64,000 nt of DNA from G965229605 sp965229605 (GTDB lineage: Bacteria; Pseudomonadota; Alphaproteobacteria; CBDDJK01): NCBI GenBank assembly GCA_965229605.1, contig OZ245892.1, positions 1,674,001 to 1,738,000 on the forward strand, read 5' to 3'. This document shows positions 52,228 to 59,416 of this stretch, piece after piece. The stretch's first letter is position 1. Every line of letters begins with the position of its first letter. The translations under genes and the position numbers were made by a program. The notes below the pieces were generated by a model that searched no databases, was not told where the DNA came from, and saw only the letters and a list, made by a program, of their open reading frames with translations.

Positions 52228-52450
52228 AATTCTGAGCAGAAAACAGGGAACTCGGAGAATTACACGCAACCGTCAGCTTAAATATGCTTCGGGTTACTCA
52301 CCGGTGGTGAATGACCAGTAGACACTCACCCCTGATGTTCCTGGACTCCGGGCTCTTTCCACAAAGAAGCCCGGGGGTCCGTTTGTTCTTTAATCACTCA
52401 TCAAATCGGTCTCCTGATTTATGGTGGATAGGATGAAGTCAGATATTGCC
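52228..52450 (-). repeat. Duplicated flagellin upstream element, copy B
   Basis: Counterpart of copy A, placed between flagellins 3 and 2. Its hairpin (52348-52374) pairs CCGGGCT and CTTT with AAAG and AGCCCGG around one bulged base, different bases from copy A but the same place. The inverted repeat TTCTG-AG-CAGAA lies at 52230-52241. The whole 497-base spacer shows no supported protein gene apart from the mini-ORF. Confidence 0.8.
52390..52401 (-). other. Conserved mini-ORF ATG-AGT-GAT-TAA (copy B)
   Basis: Same Met-Ser-Asp-stop frame as copy A, with a synonymous change in the third codon (GAC to GAT). CAGGAGACC (52408-52416) supplies a ribosome-binding site at similar spacing, and AGAACAA follows. 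It lies about 55 bases after the flagellin copy 3 stop. Confidence 0.5.
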
Positions 52451-52456
52451 CGCCTA

Positions 52457-53410
52457 CTACTGCAGCAGGGTCAACACTGACCGTTGTTGGTCTCCCGAAA
52501 TTGACAAGGCCTGGATACCAAGCTCCTGACGAGTCTGGAGCGCAGTCAGATTCGCCCCTTCCTCGTTCATGTCAGCAATGGTCAGCTTGTCAGCTCCGGT
52601 GAAATGGATTTCCGTATAGGCACTGGTGAAATCAAGCCGTGTCGTCAAAATCGACACATTCGACCCCAGCTCGGCAGACGTCGCACGAACCCGCGAGATC
52701 GCATCATCAAGCTGGCGGACAACCGATTCCACCACCTCCAGCTGCGAGTTATTGACTCCGATAGCCGTGAAACTGGCAGCAATATCGCCGGTCGTTTCAT
52801 CGCCGATAACGGTGTTAATGGTTGATAAACCAAGGAATTCATAATCAACGCCATTGGCTTCGCGACTAAAGGCCGCATTCGTAAACAGCTGTCGATCCGC
52901 ATCCGCCTTGGCCGTCGTCGAGTTAAAGTCAAAGCCGCCAACCGTAATGCGCGACCCCGTCTTGTCCGAAAAACGAACATCAAGCTGATTGTTGACCTCG
53001 CTCAACAGGTTGAAGCCGCGATAGCTCGCGTCCTCGACCAGGTTCGAAATCTGGGTGCCAAGCTCGTTAAACTGCTCAGTCGCACTGGAACGCTCGGCAA
53101 ACGTCATCGACCTTGCCGCCTCGGCAATGGCTTTCATCTGCTTTAAATAATCATCAACCGCATCGGCCGCCTCCAGGGTGGCCTCCAGCGAAGATATCCC
53201 CTGATCAATTTCATCTTTTCGTAACATAAAATCGTCAGCACGATTATTAAGCCCTTTCGCGACAAAATAACTCACCGCATCATCGATAACATTATTGACC
53301 ACCCGACCAGAGGTCAGGCGCTCCTGTGTACGATTGCTCAGGCTTTGAATGTCTCGCAACGTCGCGATATTCGTACGTTGCGACTGTGTAAGCGCAATAT
53401 CAGTCATCAT
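52457..53410 (-). CDS. Flagellin (copy 3)
   Basis: A 317-residue flagellin, clearly paralogous but more diverged (start TDIALTQSQRTNIATLRDIQ; end ALQTRQELGIQALSISGDQQ). Two adjacent ATG codons (53410, 53407) can serve as start; GGAG lies just upstream. The middle contains a small insertion with acidic residues (NTVIGDETTGDIAAS). The 86-base spacer to copy 4 is the shortest of the array and has no clear promoter, so copies 4 and 3 may share a transcript. Its leader has an AGAA-loop hairpin. Confidence 0.94.
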   Translation of the reverse strand: MMTDIALTQSQRTNIATLRDIQSLSNRTQERLTSGRVVNNVIDDAVSYFVAKGLNNRADDFMLRKDEIDQGISSLEATLEAADAVDDYLKQMKAIAEAARSMTFAERSSATEQFNELGTQISNLVEDASYRGFNLLSEVNNQLDVRFSDKTGSRITVGGFDFNSTTAKADADRQLFTNAAFSREANGVDYEFLGLSTINTVIGDETTGDIAASFTAIGVNNSQLEVVESVVRQLDDAISRVRATSAELGSNVSILTTRLDFTSAYTEIHFTGADKLTIADMNEEGANLTALQTRQELGIQALSISGDQQRSVLTLLQ

Positions 53411-53436
53411 TATTCTCCTTCTGGATTTCTATGGGA

Positions 53437-53453
53437 CCCGTGCTTCTGCCGGG
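53437..53453 (-). ncRNA. AGAA-loop hairpin in flagellin copy 3 leader
   Basis: CCCGGC-AGAA-GCaCGGG pairs as six base pairs with one bulged A around the AGAA loop. It lies 12 bases before CCAGAAGGAG. The stem differs from those of copies 1, 2 and 4 while loop and position are kept. Confidence 0.6.
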
Positions 53454-53496
53454 CGTGGTAACAAACAAGGTACGCTAAAAGGGAAAAGGGATGGAA

Positions 53497-54441
53497 TTAT
53501 TGAATAAGCGTCACGATCTGGCGATGCATATCGCCAGAAAACGATAAAGATTCCATTCCAAGTTGATAGCGGGTCTCCAGCGCGACCATATTGGCCCCTT
53601 CCTGGTTGATATCCGCTAAAGTCAGTTTGTCGGCGCCACCAGCGAGATTGTCAGAATACTCGTCGGTGAAGTCCAGGCGAACCTGGAGGACAGCCACATT
53701 ATTGCCAAGCTCAAAGGCAGCCGCCCGGACACGACTGATCGCATCGTCGATAAAGACTCCCATTTGCTCAACCAGAGAGATGGCACTATTGAGTTCACCA
53801 ATCTGGCTAAAGCCGCTTGTCTTGAGCATATCACCGTTTTTAAATGTCACCTCTGCGGCGGCACCGGCAAAAACTGAAAAAGCCGCCGTATCGCCTGTGG
53901 GCTGAAAGGCGGCTGTGGAAAACAGGCTGCGCTCCGACCCGGCAACAGTCGTATTGAAGTCAAAGCCTTCAACTTGCAGGCGCGAAGTCGTGCGTTCGGA
54001 AAAATAGACATCCAGGTTGGTGCGCACCTTGGTCAGAAGATTGACCCCGTTATAATAGGCATCATCAACCAGCTTCGAGATTTGGTCGCCAACTTCAAGG
54101 AATTGTTCGGTTGCACTGGTGCGCTCGGCCAATGTCTGCGAGCGTGTGCTTTCGATAATACCTTTCATTTGCAGCAGCAAATCTTCGATACTGTCGGATG
54201 TCTCCGTCGCCACGGTCAGGGAGGAAATCGCCTGATCGATAGAATCCTTGCGCTCGGCAAAGCTTTCAGCCCGGTCAAACAGGCCCAGTGACTTGAAGTA
54301 AATGAAGGGATCATCCTTGACGTTGCTAACGGTCCGCCCGGATGTAAGACGTTCTTGAGTGCGGTCGCTTAACCTGTTGATATCGTTAAGCGTAAAGATT
54401 TGACGGCGTTGGCTTGCCGTCAACGCGATTGCGTTTTCCAT
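53497..54441 (-). CDS. Flagellin (copy 4, first in the array)
   Basis: A 314-residue flagellin, the most diverged of the four (start ENAIALTASQRRQIFTLNDI; end ALETRYQLGMESLSFSGDMHRQ). I start at 54441, which has GGAGG upstream; in-frame codons further up lie in the leader. Both terminal D0/D1 regions are intact. It is first in transcription order and has a near-consensus sigma-70 promoter with the AGAA hairpin at the expected mRNA 5' end. It may be a minor or base-of-filament flagellin; that is a guess. Confidence 0.94.
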   Translation of the reverse strand: MENAIALTASQRRQIFTLNDINRLSDRTQERLTSGRTVSNVKDDPFIYFKSLGLFDRAESFAERKDSIDQAISSLTVATETSDSIEDLLLQMKGIIESTRSQTLAERTSATEQFLEVGDQISKLVDDAYYNGVNLLTKVRTNLDVYFSERTTSRLQVEGFDFNTTVAGSERSLFSTAAFQPTGDTAAFSVFAGAAAEVTFKNGDMLKTSGFSQIGELNSAISLVEQMGVFIDDAISRVRAAAFELGNNVAVLQVRLDFTDEYSDNLAGGADKLTLADINQEGANMVALETRYQLGMESLSFSGDMHRQIVTLIQ

Positions 54442-54478
54442 CTTCGCCTCCTTCTGGAGCATGTGGAATATTATGTAT

Positions 54479-54494
54479 AATCGCTTCTGCGATT
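54479..54494 (-). ncRNA. AGAA-loop hairpin at the 5' end of the flagellin copy 4 mRNA
   Basis: AATCGC-AGAA-GCGATT forms a perfect 6-bp stem. It starts where the upstream promoter would begin transcription and ends 21 bases before CCAGAAGGAGG. A 5'-terminal stem of this kind typically slows mRNA decay. Confidence 0.65.
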
Positions 54495-54500
54495 GAACAC

Positions 54501-54529
54501 ATAATACATAACGCAAGTATTCAAGTCAA
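54501..54529 (-). promoter_or_regulatory. Sigma-70-type promoter of flagellin copy 4
   Basis: TTGACT (54524-54529) and TATTAT (54501-54506) are separated by exactly 17 bases on the minus strand. The predicted transcript start is near 54494. This is an unexpectedly strong housekeeping-type promoter for a flagellin gene. Confidence 0.65.
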
Positions 54530-54617
54530 GTAAAAAATATTTTTTATTTTGTTTTTATTTAAGAGGGCGGGCTTTTGTTTTGAAAAAACCGGGGTTTTGG
54601 GCTGTTTTATCGCCTGT

Positions 54618-55712
54618 TTAGCGGGATTCATCCAGCAGATAATCATGCACCTGATAGGCGGCATCTGGTCCGCGCCCGGCCCGTCCGTTATTCGTTTGGG
54701 CATCGTTAGCCGCCACAGCTTCTGGTCCTTCGGTCTCCAACAGAGCCGCCCGGATTGAATCGGCAAAGCTGGATAAAGAAATCGCACTGTTGATTTTGCG
54801 CCCGCCAGCGATCTGCCCGACCGCGCTATTGATTGCAATAACATTCAAATCGCGTTCGCTGATCCGGCCTGCAACCGCCAGTGGCCCGCCGGAGTCGCCA
54901 TTAACAATTCGGCATTTATGGCCTAAAATTTTAAAGCTGCTGATAATTTTTGAAAGATGACAGCTTGGGTCTATCGAAATCACCTGTTTGCGGTCGCGGG
55001 GATAGCCTGCCATCACGAGCGGTGTTTTCTCCCGGGCAAAGGCGATGGCTTCGTCCTTGTCGAGGGCGCGCCAGCCCAGATAGCCAACTTGCTGCCCAAT
55101 CGGTTCTTTCAGAATAATCAGGGCCCAGTCGTTTTGATGGTTTTTCTTGCCGCCAAGCAGCCTTTCGGCATAATTCCCCGGGACAATAATCCGCTCGGCA
55201 ATCGAATGGGCCAGATAATCCCCGCGCTGAAATCCGGCGACAAAGTGAATATATTTCGGCATCGCCCATTCAGCCAGCTTGTTGATATAAAGACAGTGCG
55301 CTGCCGTGACCACCACCCGCACCCCGATCAGCGACCCGGTGCAGTGAAGGCGGGAGCGATAGGTGACCACCACATTGACGCGCCCCATCGCACTATAGGG
55401 ATATTTGCGGGCATTGACGATCTGGCGATGGAGCGTTGAGCCGGGCAAAATCTTTGCCGTCATTTTGTCGGGCTCTTTTTCCCATTCCATCAGGGCACTG
55501 TCGATCAGGGCCTGATATTGCAAGGAGCGTGCTTCTTCGTAGGCATTGAGGCTTGGGCGTGCAAGATTATCGCTCATCCAGCCTTTGCTGGTTACCCCGA
55601 AGGGCGCATAGGGGCCGCCAGCCCAACTCTTGTCAATCCAGCTATTGCCAGCCCCCCCTATAAGGAGAAGCATAACAGCCAGGACAAGCCTTATATATTT
55701 TAACTTATTCAT
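54618..55712 (-). CDS. Trypsin-like serine protease (S1 family)
   Basis: A 364-residue secreted or periplasmic protease. A signal peptide covers about residues 1-31. The catalytic triad is complete: His139 in VVTAAHC, Asp195 in NDWALI and Ser274 in NGDSGGPLAV. The oxyanion-hole glycine and the CTGSLIG start of the domain are also standard. The last 35 residues are low in structure. It lies downstream of a DUF2889 gene on the same strand (10 bases) and upstream of the flagellin array, with about 175 bases between it and the copy 4 start. Its substrate is unknown. Confidence 0.92.
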   Translation of the reverse strand: MNKLKYIRLVLAVMLLLIGGAGNSWIDKSWAGGPYAPFGVTSKGWMSDNLARPSLNAYEEARSLQYQALIDSALMEWEKEPDKMTAKILPGSTLHRQIVNARKYPYSAMGRVNVVVTYRSRLHCTGSLIGVRVVVTAAHCLYINKLAEWAMPKYIHFVAGFQRGDYLAHSIAERIIVPGNYAERLLGGKKNHQNDWALIILKEPIGQQVGYLGWRALDKDEAIAFAREKTPLVMAGYPRDRKQVISIDPSCHLSKIISSFKILGHKCRIVNGDSGGPLAVAGRISERDLNVIAINSAVGQIAGGRKINSAISLSSFADSIRAALLETEGPEAVAANDAQTNNGRAGRGPDAAYQVHDYLLDESR

Positions 55713-55722
55713 ATTGCGCCCG

Positions 55723-56352
55723 CTAGACAGAAGTATCTACGACATCGGGTTCATAGAGATGCGGATATTCCCGCGCGATCACCGGGCTGCTGGCCCGAAA
55801 ACTATGGCAAGTGTTTAAAAGGAAACTTCCGGCCCTGGATGAAGAAGGGGACGAAGCAGCCGCATCGCCGTTTTTCTTTTTTGGCTTATAAGGTGGCTTC
55901 CCGGCATCCCGGCGGGCTTGATCACGCGACACATAAATCGTCTGAAAGGCCACCGTTGCCAGGGGCCAGAAAAGTTCGCTGATATGGGTGCAGCCTTGCC
56001 CGCTGCCAACCCGTTCGCGCAAGGCCTTGCGCAGACCCGGCCCGATCCGCAGCCCGACAGCGGCCTGGTAAATTGCCTGCGCCCCCCCGCAGGTCTGATA
56101 GGGGGTGGCGTCCATACTCGATTCAACAGACTGAATGACGAGATCATCATCAACGGTCAAACGCAGCCACATATTATGGATCGGATTGCCTGCCCCGATC
56201 ACCCCGCGATCATAATTTTCAAAAGGATAGGACTTTTCATCAACCATATGGCCTTCAATATCCCACAGCCCATCCTGGCGATAATAGCCATGGGTTTCAA
56301 TCTGGCGGGTATGATACCGCCGTCTTGCTTGTGGTGCCGTTAAAGGCATCAT
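55723..56352 (-). CDS. DUF2889 family protein
   Basis: A 209-residue protein matching DUF2889: RQIETHGYYRQDGLWDIEGHMVD near the start and MDATPYQTCGGAQ in the middle, then a cysteine in GQGCTHISELFWPLA. These segments are typical of a family often found near aromatic or CoA-related catabolic genes; no function is proven. The C-terminal 50 residues are Lys/Ser-rich and appear disordered. It ends 10 bases before the protease start, so the two are likely cotranscribed. Confidence 0.85.
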   Translation of the reverse strand: MMPLTAPQARRRYHTRQIETHGYYRQDGLWDIEGHMVDEKSYPFENYDRGVIGAGNPIHNMWLRLTVDDDLVIQSVESSMDATPYQTCGGAQAIYQAAVGLRIGPGLRKALRERVGSGQGCTHISELFWPLATVAFQTIYVSRDQARRDAGKPPYKPKKKNGDAAASSPSSSRAGSFLLNTCHSFRASSPVIAREYPHLYEPDVVDTSV

Positions 56353-56407
56353 CCTCTCCGTTCAAAAACACAAATCATTAAAAAACAGTGGCTTCCTTAA
56401 AGCAGGA

Positions 56408-57046
56408 TTAAAAACGTCTGGCAAGAACAATGGCCGCCCGCGCCCCGGCGCGGATGGCCCCAAGCACAAACGGATAAAACGGGGCCTTGGCCGCCCCATC
56501 CTCAAGGGCCTGGTCGTGATGTTCCAGTTCTTCTTCGCGGAATTGCTGAATTTTCGCACATAATGCGCTCTGATCACCAAAAGCCGGGTCTTGAAGCCGG
56601 TCAAGCTGATGCTGATAATGGCCTTCAATTTCTGTTTCAACCGCCACCGTGCAGGCCATGGCGGTTTCCGGCCCCATTCTGGCTGTGATATAGCCAAGCC
56701 AGCCGCCCATCATATGCCACAGCGGCATCAAAGCACTGGGGCGCACCCCTTGTTCCGGCAATTTATCATTAAAATAGGCCAGATGGCCTTGTTCCTGCTC
56801 CAGCATATGGGTCAGGGTAGCGATCAGTTCCTGATCTTTTTTGTTATCTTTATGTGAGGCCTCTTTAACAGCACGCAGCTGTCCTTCATAAATCCGCACG
56901 GCCCCATATTCCCCGGCATGGTCAACCCGCAGCATATCTGCCAGTTCGTTTTGCGCAGCATCAGACATATTATTCGGCTTGTCTCCCGGCAGAAACCGGG
57001 GATTGCTTAAATATTCATCAGGGCTTTGCGTGGTCGCGGTTTGCAT
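56408..57046 (-). CDS. coq7: Demethoxyubiquinone hydroxylase (COQ7 family)
   Basis: A 212-residue diiron hydroxylase. I start at MQTATTQSPDE (57046), which gives the usual length; upstream codons extend into the groEL terminator region. Iron ligands appear in HAGEYGAVRIYEGQL (Glu), LEQEQGHL (ExxH), EIEGHY and FREEELEHHD (ExxH). The enzyme hydroxylates demethoxyubiquinol in ubiquinone synthesis, so the organism makes ubiquinone aerobically. The C-terminus is membrane-associated (KAPFYPFVLGAIRAGARAAI). Confidence 0.93.
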   Translation of the reverse strand: MQTATTQSPDEYLSNPRFLPGDKPNNMSDAAQNELADMLRVDHAGEYGAVRIYEGQLRAVKEASHKDNKKDQELIATLTHMLEQEQGHLAYFNDKLPEQGVRPSALMPLWHMMGGWLGYITARMGPETAMACTVAVETEIEGHYQHQLDRLQDPAFGDQSALCAKIQQFREEELEHHDQALEDGAAKAPFYPFVLGAIRAGARAAIVLARRF

Positions 57047-57139
57047 TCTGCTATTCCTCTCACACAATCTAGACCCTACTACTATATGCGCAATAGTTGC
57101 AGAATCCAAGCATAAAGAATCAGAAATAATCATATAAAA

Positions 57140-57180
57140 AAACAATAAAAAAGGCCCCCTTCCAATTCTGGAAGGAGGCC
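57140..57180 (-). terminator. Rho-independent terminator of groES-groEL
   Basis: On the minus strand an 11-bp stem (57153-57163 with 57170-57180; GGCC-CCTTCC type with one G-U pair) is followed by TTTTTTATTGTT. It begins about 45 bases after the groEL stop and separates the chaperonin operon from coq7. Confidence 0.9.
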
Positions 57181-57224
57181 CCTTTCTGACCAGCATAAAG
57201 CTGGCCCTATAATAACAACATGGC

Positions 57225-58877
57225 TTACATCATGCCATCCATGCCGCCCATGCCACCAGGCATACCGCCCGGCATGCCGCCACCTGCCCCTTTCGGTTCA
57301 GGCTTTTCAGCAATCATGGCTTCGGTGGTGATCAGCAGGCCAGCAACCGAGGCTGCATCCTGCAAGGCACAACGCACAACCTTGGTCGGGTCAATGATCC
57401 CGGCGCCAACCAGATCACAGAATTCACCTTTCTGTGCATCATAGCCCCAGTTGGTGTCCGAGGATTCACGCATTTTGCCAACGATGACCGATCCGTCTTC
57501 GCCTGCATTATCAGCAATCTGGCGGGCAGGCGAGGTGATGGCCCGACGCACGATATCAATCCCGATATCCTGGTCGTGGTTATTGCCTTTCAGCCCGTCC
57601 AGTGCCTTGATGGCATAAAGCAGGGCCGAACCGCCACCGGCAACGACGCCTTCTTCAACCGCCGCGCGTGTGGCATGCATGGCATCATCCACCCGGTCTT
57701 TCTTTTCCTTGACTTCAACTTCGGTTGAACCGCCAACCCGGATCACCGCAACCCCGCCAGCCAGCTTGGCCAGACGTTCTTGCAGTTTTTCACGGTCATA
57801 GTCGGAGGACGTATCGTCAATCTGCTGGCGAATTTGCCCGCAGCGGCCTTCGATTTCAGACTTCTGACCGGCACCGTCAACAATGGTCGTATTGTCTTTG
57901 TCAATCGTGACCCGTTTGGCATTGCCCAGCATGTCTATCGTGACGCTTTCCAGCTTGATCCCCGTATCTTCGGAAATCACCGTGCCACCCGTCAGGATCG
58001 CAATGTCTTCCAGCATGGCCTTGCGCCGGTCGCCAAAGCCAGGGGCCTTGACCGCCGCCACTTTCAAGCCACCGCGCAGCTTGTTGACAACCAAAGTCGC
58101 CAAAGCTTCGCCTTCAACATCTTCAGCAATGATCAAAAGCGGCTTGTTGGTCTGCACCACCGACTCAAGAACCGGCAACATGGCTTGCAGATTGGACAGT
58201 TTCTTCTCATGCAAAAGAATCAAAGCTCCATCCATGTCGCAGATCATCTTCTCCGCATTGGTCACAAAATAAGGCGACAGATAACCCCGGTCAAACTGCA
58301 TACCTTCAACGATATCCAGTTCGGTCTCCAGACCCTTGGCCTCTTCAACCGTGATCACGCCTTCGTTGCCAACCTTGTCCATCGCCTTGGCAATCATATC
58401 GCCAATTTCTTCATCGCCATTGGCCGAAATCGTGCCAACCTGCGCAACCTCCGCCGAGGTCTTCAGCTTCTTCGCCCGCTTGGTCAAATCTGCCGTCACA
58501 GCCTCAACCGCCTGGTCAATCCCGCGCTTCAAATCCATCGGATTCATCCCCGCAGCAACCGCCTTAACACCCTCACGAACAATCGACTCCGCCAGAACCG
58601 TCGCCGTCGTCGTGCCGTCGCCAGCCTGGTCATTCGTCTTCGACGCAACCTCGCGAACCATCTGTGCGCCCATGTTCTCGAACTTGTCAGAAAGCTCGAT
58701 CTCCTTGGCAACCGTCACACCATCCTTCGTGATCCGCGGTGCTCCAAACGACTTGTCAATCACAACATTACGTCCCTTCGGACCCAATGTAACCTTGACC
58801 GAACTCGCTAAAACCTCAATGCCTTGCAACATCCGGTCGCGGGCACTCGTTGAAAATTTTACATCCTTGGCAGCCAT
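57225..58877 (-). CDS. groL: Chaperonin GroEL
   Basis: A 550-residue GroEL, the large ring chaperonin. The ATP site is visible in TLGPKGRNVVIDKSFGAP and AGDGTTTATVLAESI, and the C-terminal tail is the usual Gly/Met repeat (GGMPGGMPGGMGGM). Together with GroES it refolds proteins in a cytosolic cage. It follows groS by 80 bases and ends at a strong terminator. Only one groEL is seen here; alphaproteobacteria may carry others elsewhere. Confidence 0.98.
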   Translation of the reverse strand: MAAKDVKFSTSARDRMLQGIEVLASSVKVTLGPKGRNVVIDKSFGAPRITKDGVTVAKEIELSDKFENMGAQMVREVASKTNDQAGDGTTTATVLAESIVREGVKAVAAGMNPMDLKRGIDQAVEAVTADLTKRAKKLKTSAEVAQVGTISANGDEEIGDMIAKAMDKVGNEGVITVEEAKGLETELDIVEGMQFDRGYLSPYFVTNAEKMICDMDGALILLHEKKLSNLQAMLPVLESVVQTNKPLLIIAEDVEGEALATLVVNKLRGGLKVAAVKAPGFGDRRKAMLEDIAILTGGTVISEDTGIKLESVTIDMLGNAKRVTIDKDNTTIVDGAGQKSEIEGRCGQIRQQIDDTSSDYDREKLQERLAKLAGGVAVIRVGGSTEVEVKEKKDRVDDAMHATRAAVEEGVVAGGGSALLYAIKALDGLKGNNHDQDIGIDIVRRAITSPARQIADNAGEDGSVIVGKMRESSDTNWGYDAQKGEFCDLVGAGIIDPTKVVRCALQDAASVAGLLITTEAMIAEKPEPKGAGGGMPGGMPGGMGGMDGMM

Positions 58878-58957
58878 GTCCAGTATACTCCTTTTGGCTC
58901 GAAAAGATTAAGTTCTATATATGAAATCCGGGAAATAAAATGAAACAGACCTTAAGC

Positions 58958-59251
58958 CTACTCCACAATACCCATAATGTCAGACTCCTTCATGATCAAA
59001 AGCTCCTCGCCATCAATCTTGACCTCAGTCCCTGACCACTTCCCAAAAAGAATGCGATCTCCAGCCTTCACATCCAACGGACGGACCTTGCCCTCCTCGT
59101 TGACGTGACCAGCTCCAACCGACAGGACCTCGCCTTGCATCGGCTTCTCCTGAGCCGTGTCCGGAATAATAATGCCGCCAGCCGTCTTGGTCTCTGATTC
59201 AACCCGACGAACCAAAACCCGGTCATGAAGGGGACGGAATTTTGTTGTCAT
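58958..59251 (-). CDS. groS: Co-chaperonin GroES
   Basis: A 97-residue GroES starting at MTTKFRPLHD (59251), which is placed well after a GGAGGT site. The mobile loop is visible in ETKTAGGIIIPDTAQEKP, and VGAGHVNEEGKVRPLDVKAGDRILFGKWSG (in two blocks) completes the fold. It caps the GroEL ring. Upstream are a CIRCE operator and a consensus promoter, so the operon should be repressed by HrcA. Confidence 0.97.
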   Translation of the reverse strand: MTTKFRPLHDRVLVRRVESETKTAGGIIIPDTAQEKPMQGEVLSVGAGHVNEEGKVRPLDVKAGDRILFGKWSGTEVKIDGEELLIMKESDIMGIVE

Positions 59252-59336
59252 GGATACCTCCATATAAATACAGTTATCGTAAGCAGGGCAGACATGCTTG
59301 TTATCTTAAGGCAATCCCTGATCGCCAGAAGAGTTG

Positions 59337-59363
59337 TTAGCACTCTTGCCCGGTGAGTGCCAG
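59337..59363 (-). promoter_or_regulatory. CIRCE operator of groES-groEL
   Basis: TTAGCACTC, nine bases, then GAGTGCCAG: the inverted repeat bound by HrcA, with two mismatches in one arm (consensus GAGTGCTAA). It lies directly downstream of the promoter -10, around or just after the transcript start, as in other alphaproteobacterial groESL operons. Confidence 0.9.
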
Positions 59364-59364
59364 T

Positions 59365-59393
59365 CATATAGGAAGGCCGCCTTTTGCTGTCAA
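59365..59393 (-). promoter_or_regulatory. Promoter of groES-groEL
   Basis: TTGACA (59388-59393) and TATATG (59365-59370) are exactly 17 bases apart on the minus strand, immediately before the CIRCE element. It fits a vegetative promoter; no clear separate heat-shock-sigma site was identified. Confidence 0.8.
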
Positions 59394-59416
59394 GGCCTGA
59401 TTGTTGACTTTATTCG

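Noticed and set aside
54580..54617. AAAACC-CC-GGTTTT as terminator of the protease gene
   Set aside because: A two-base loop cannot form a stable hairpin of that length; left uncalled.
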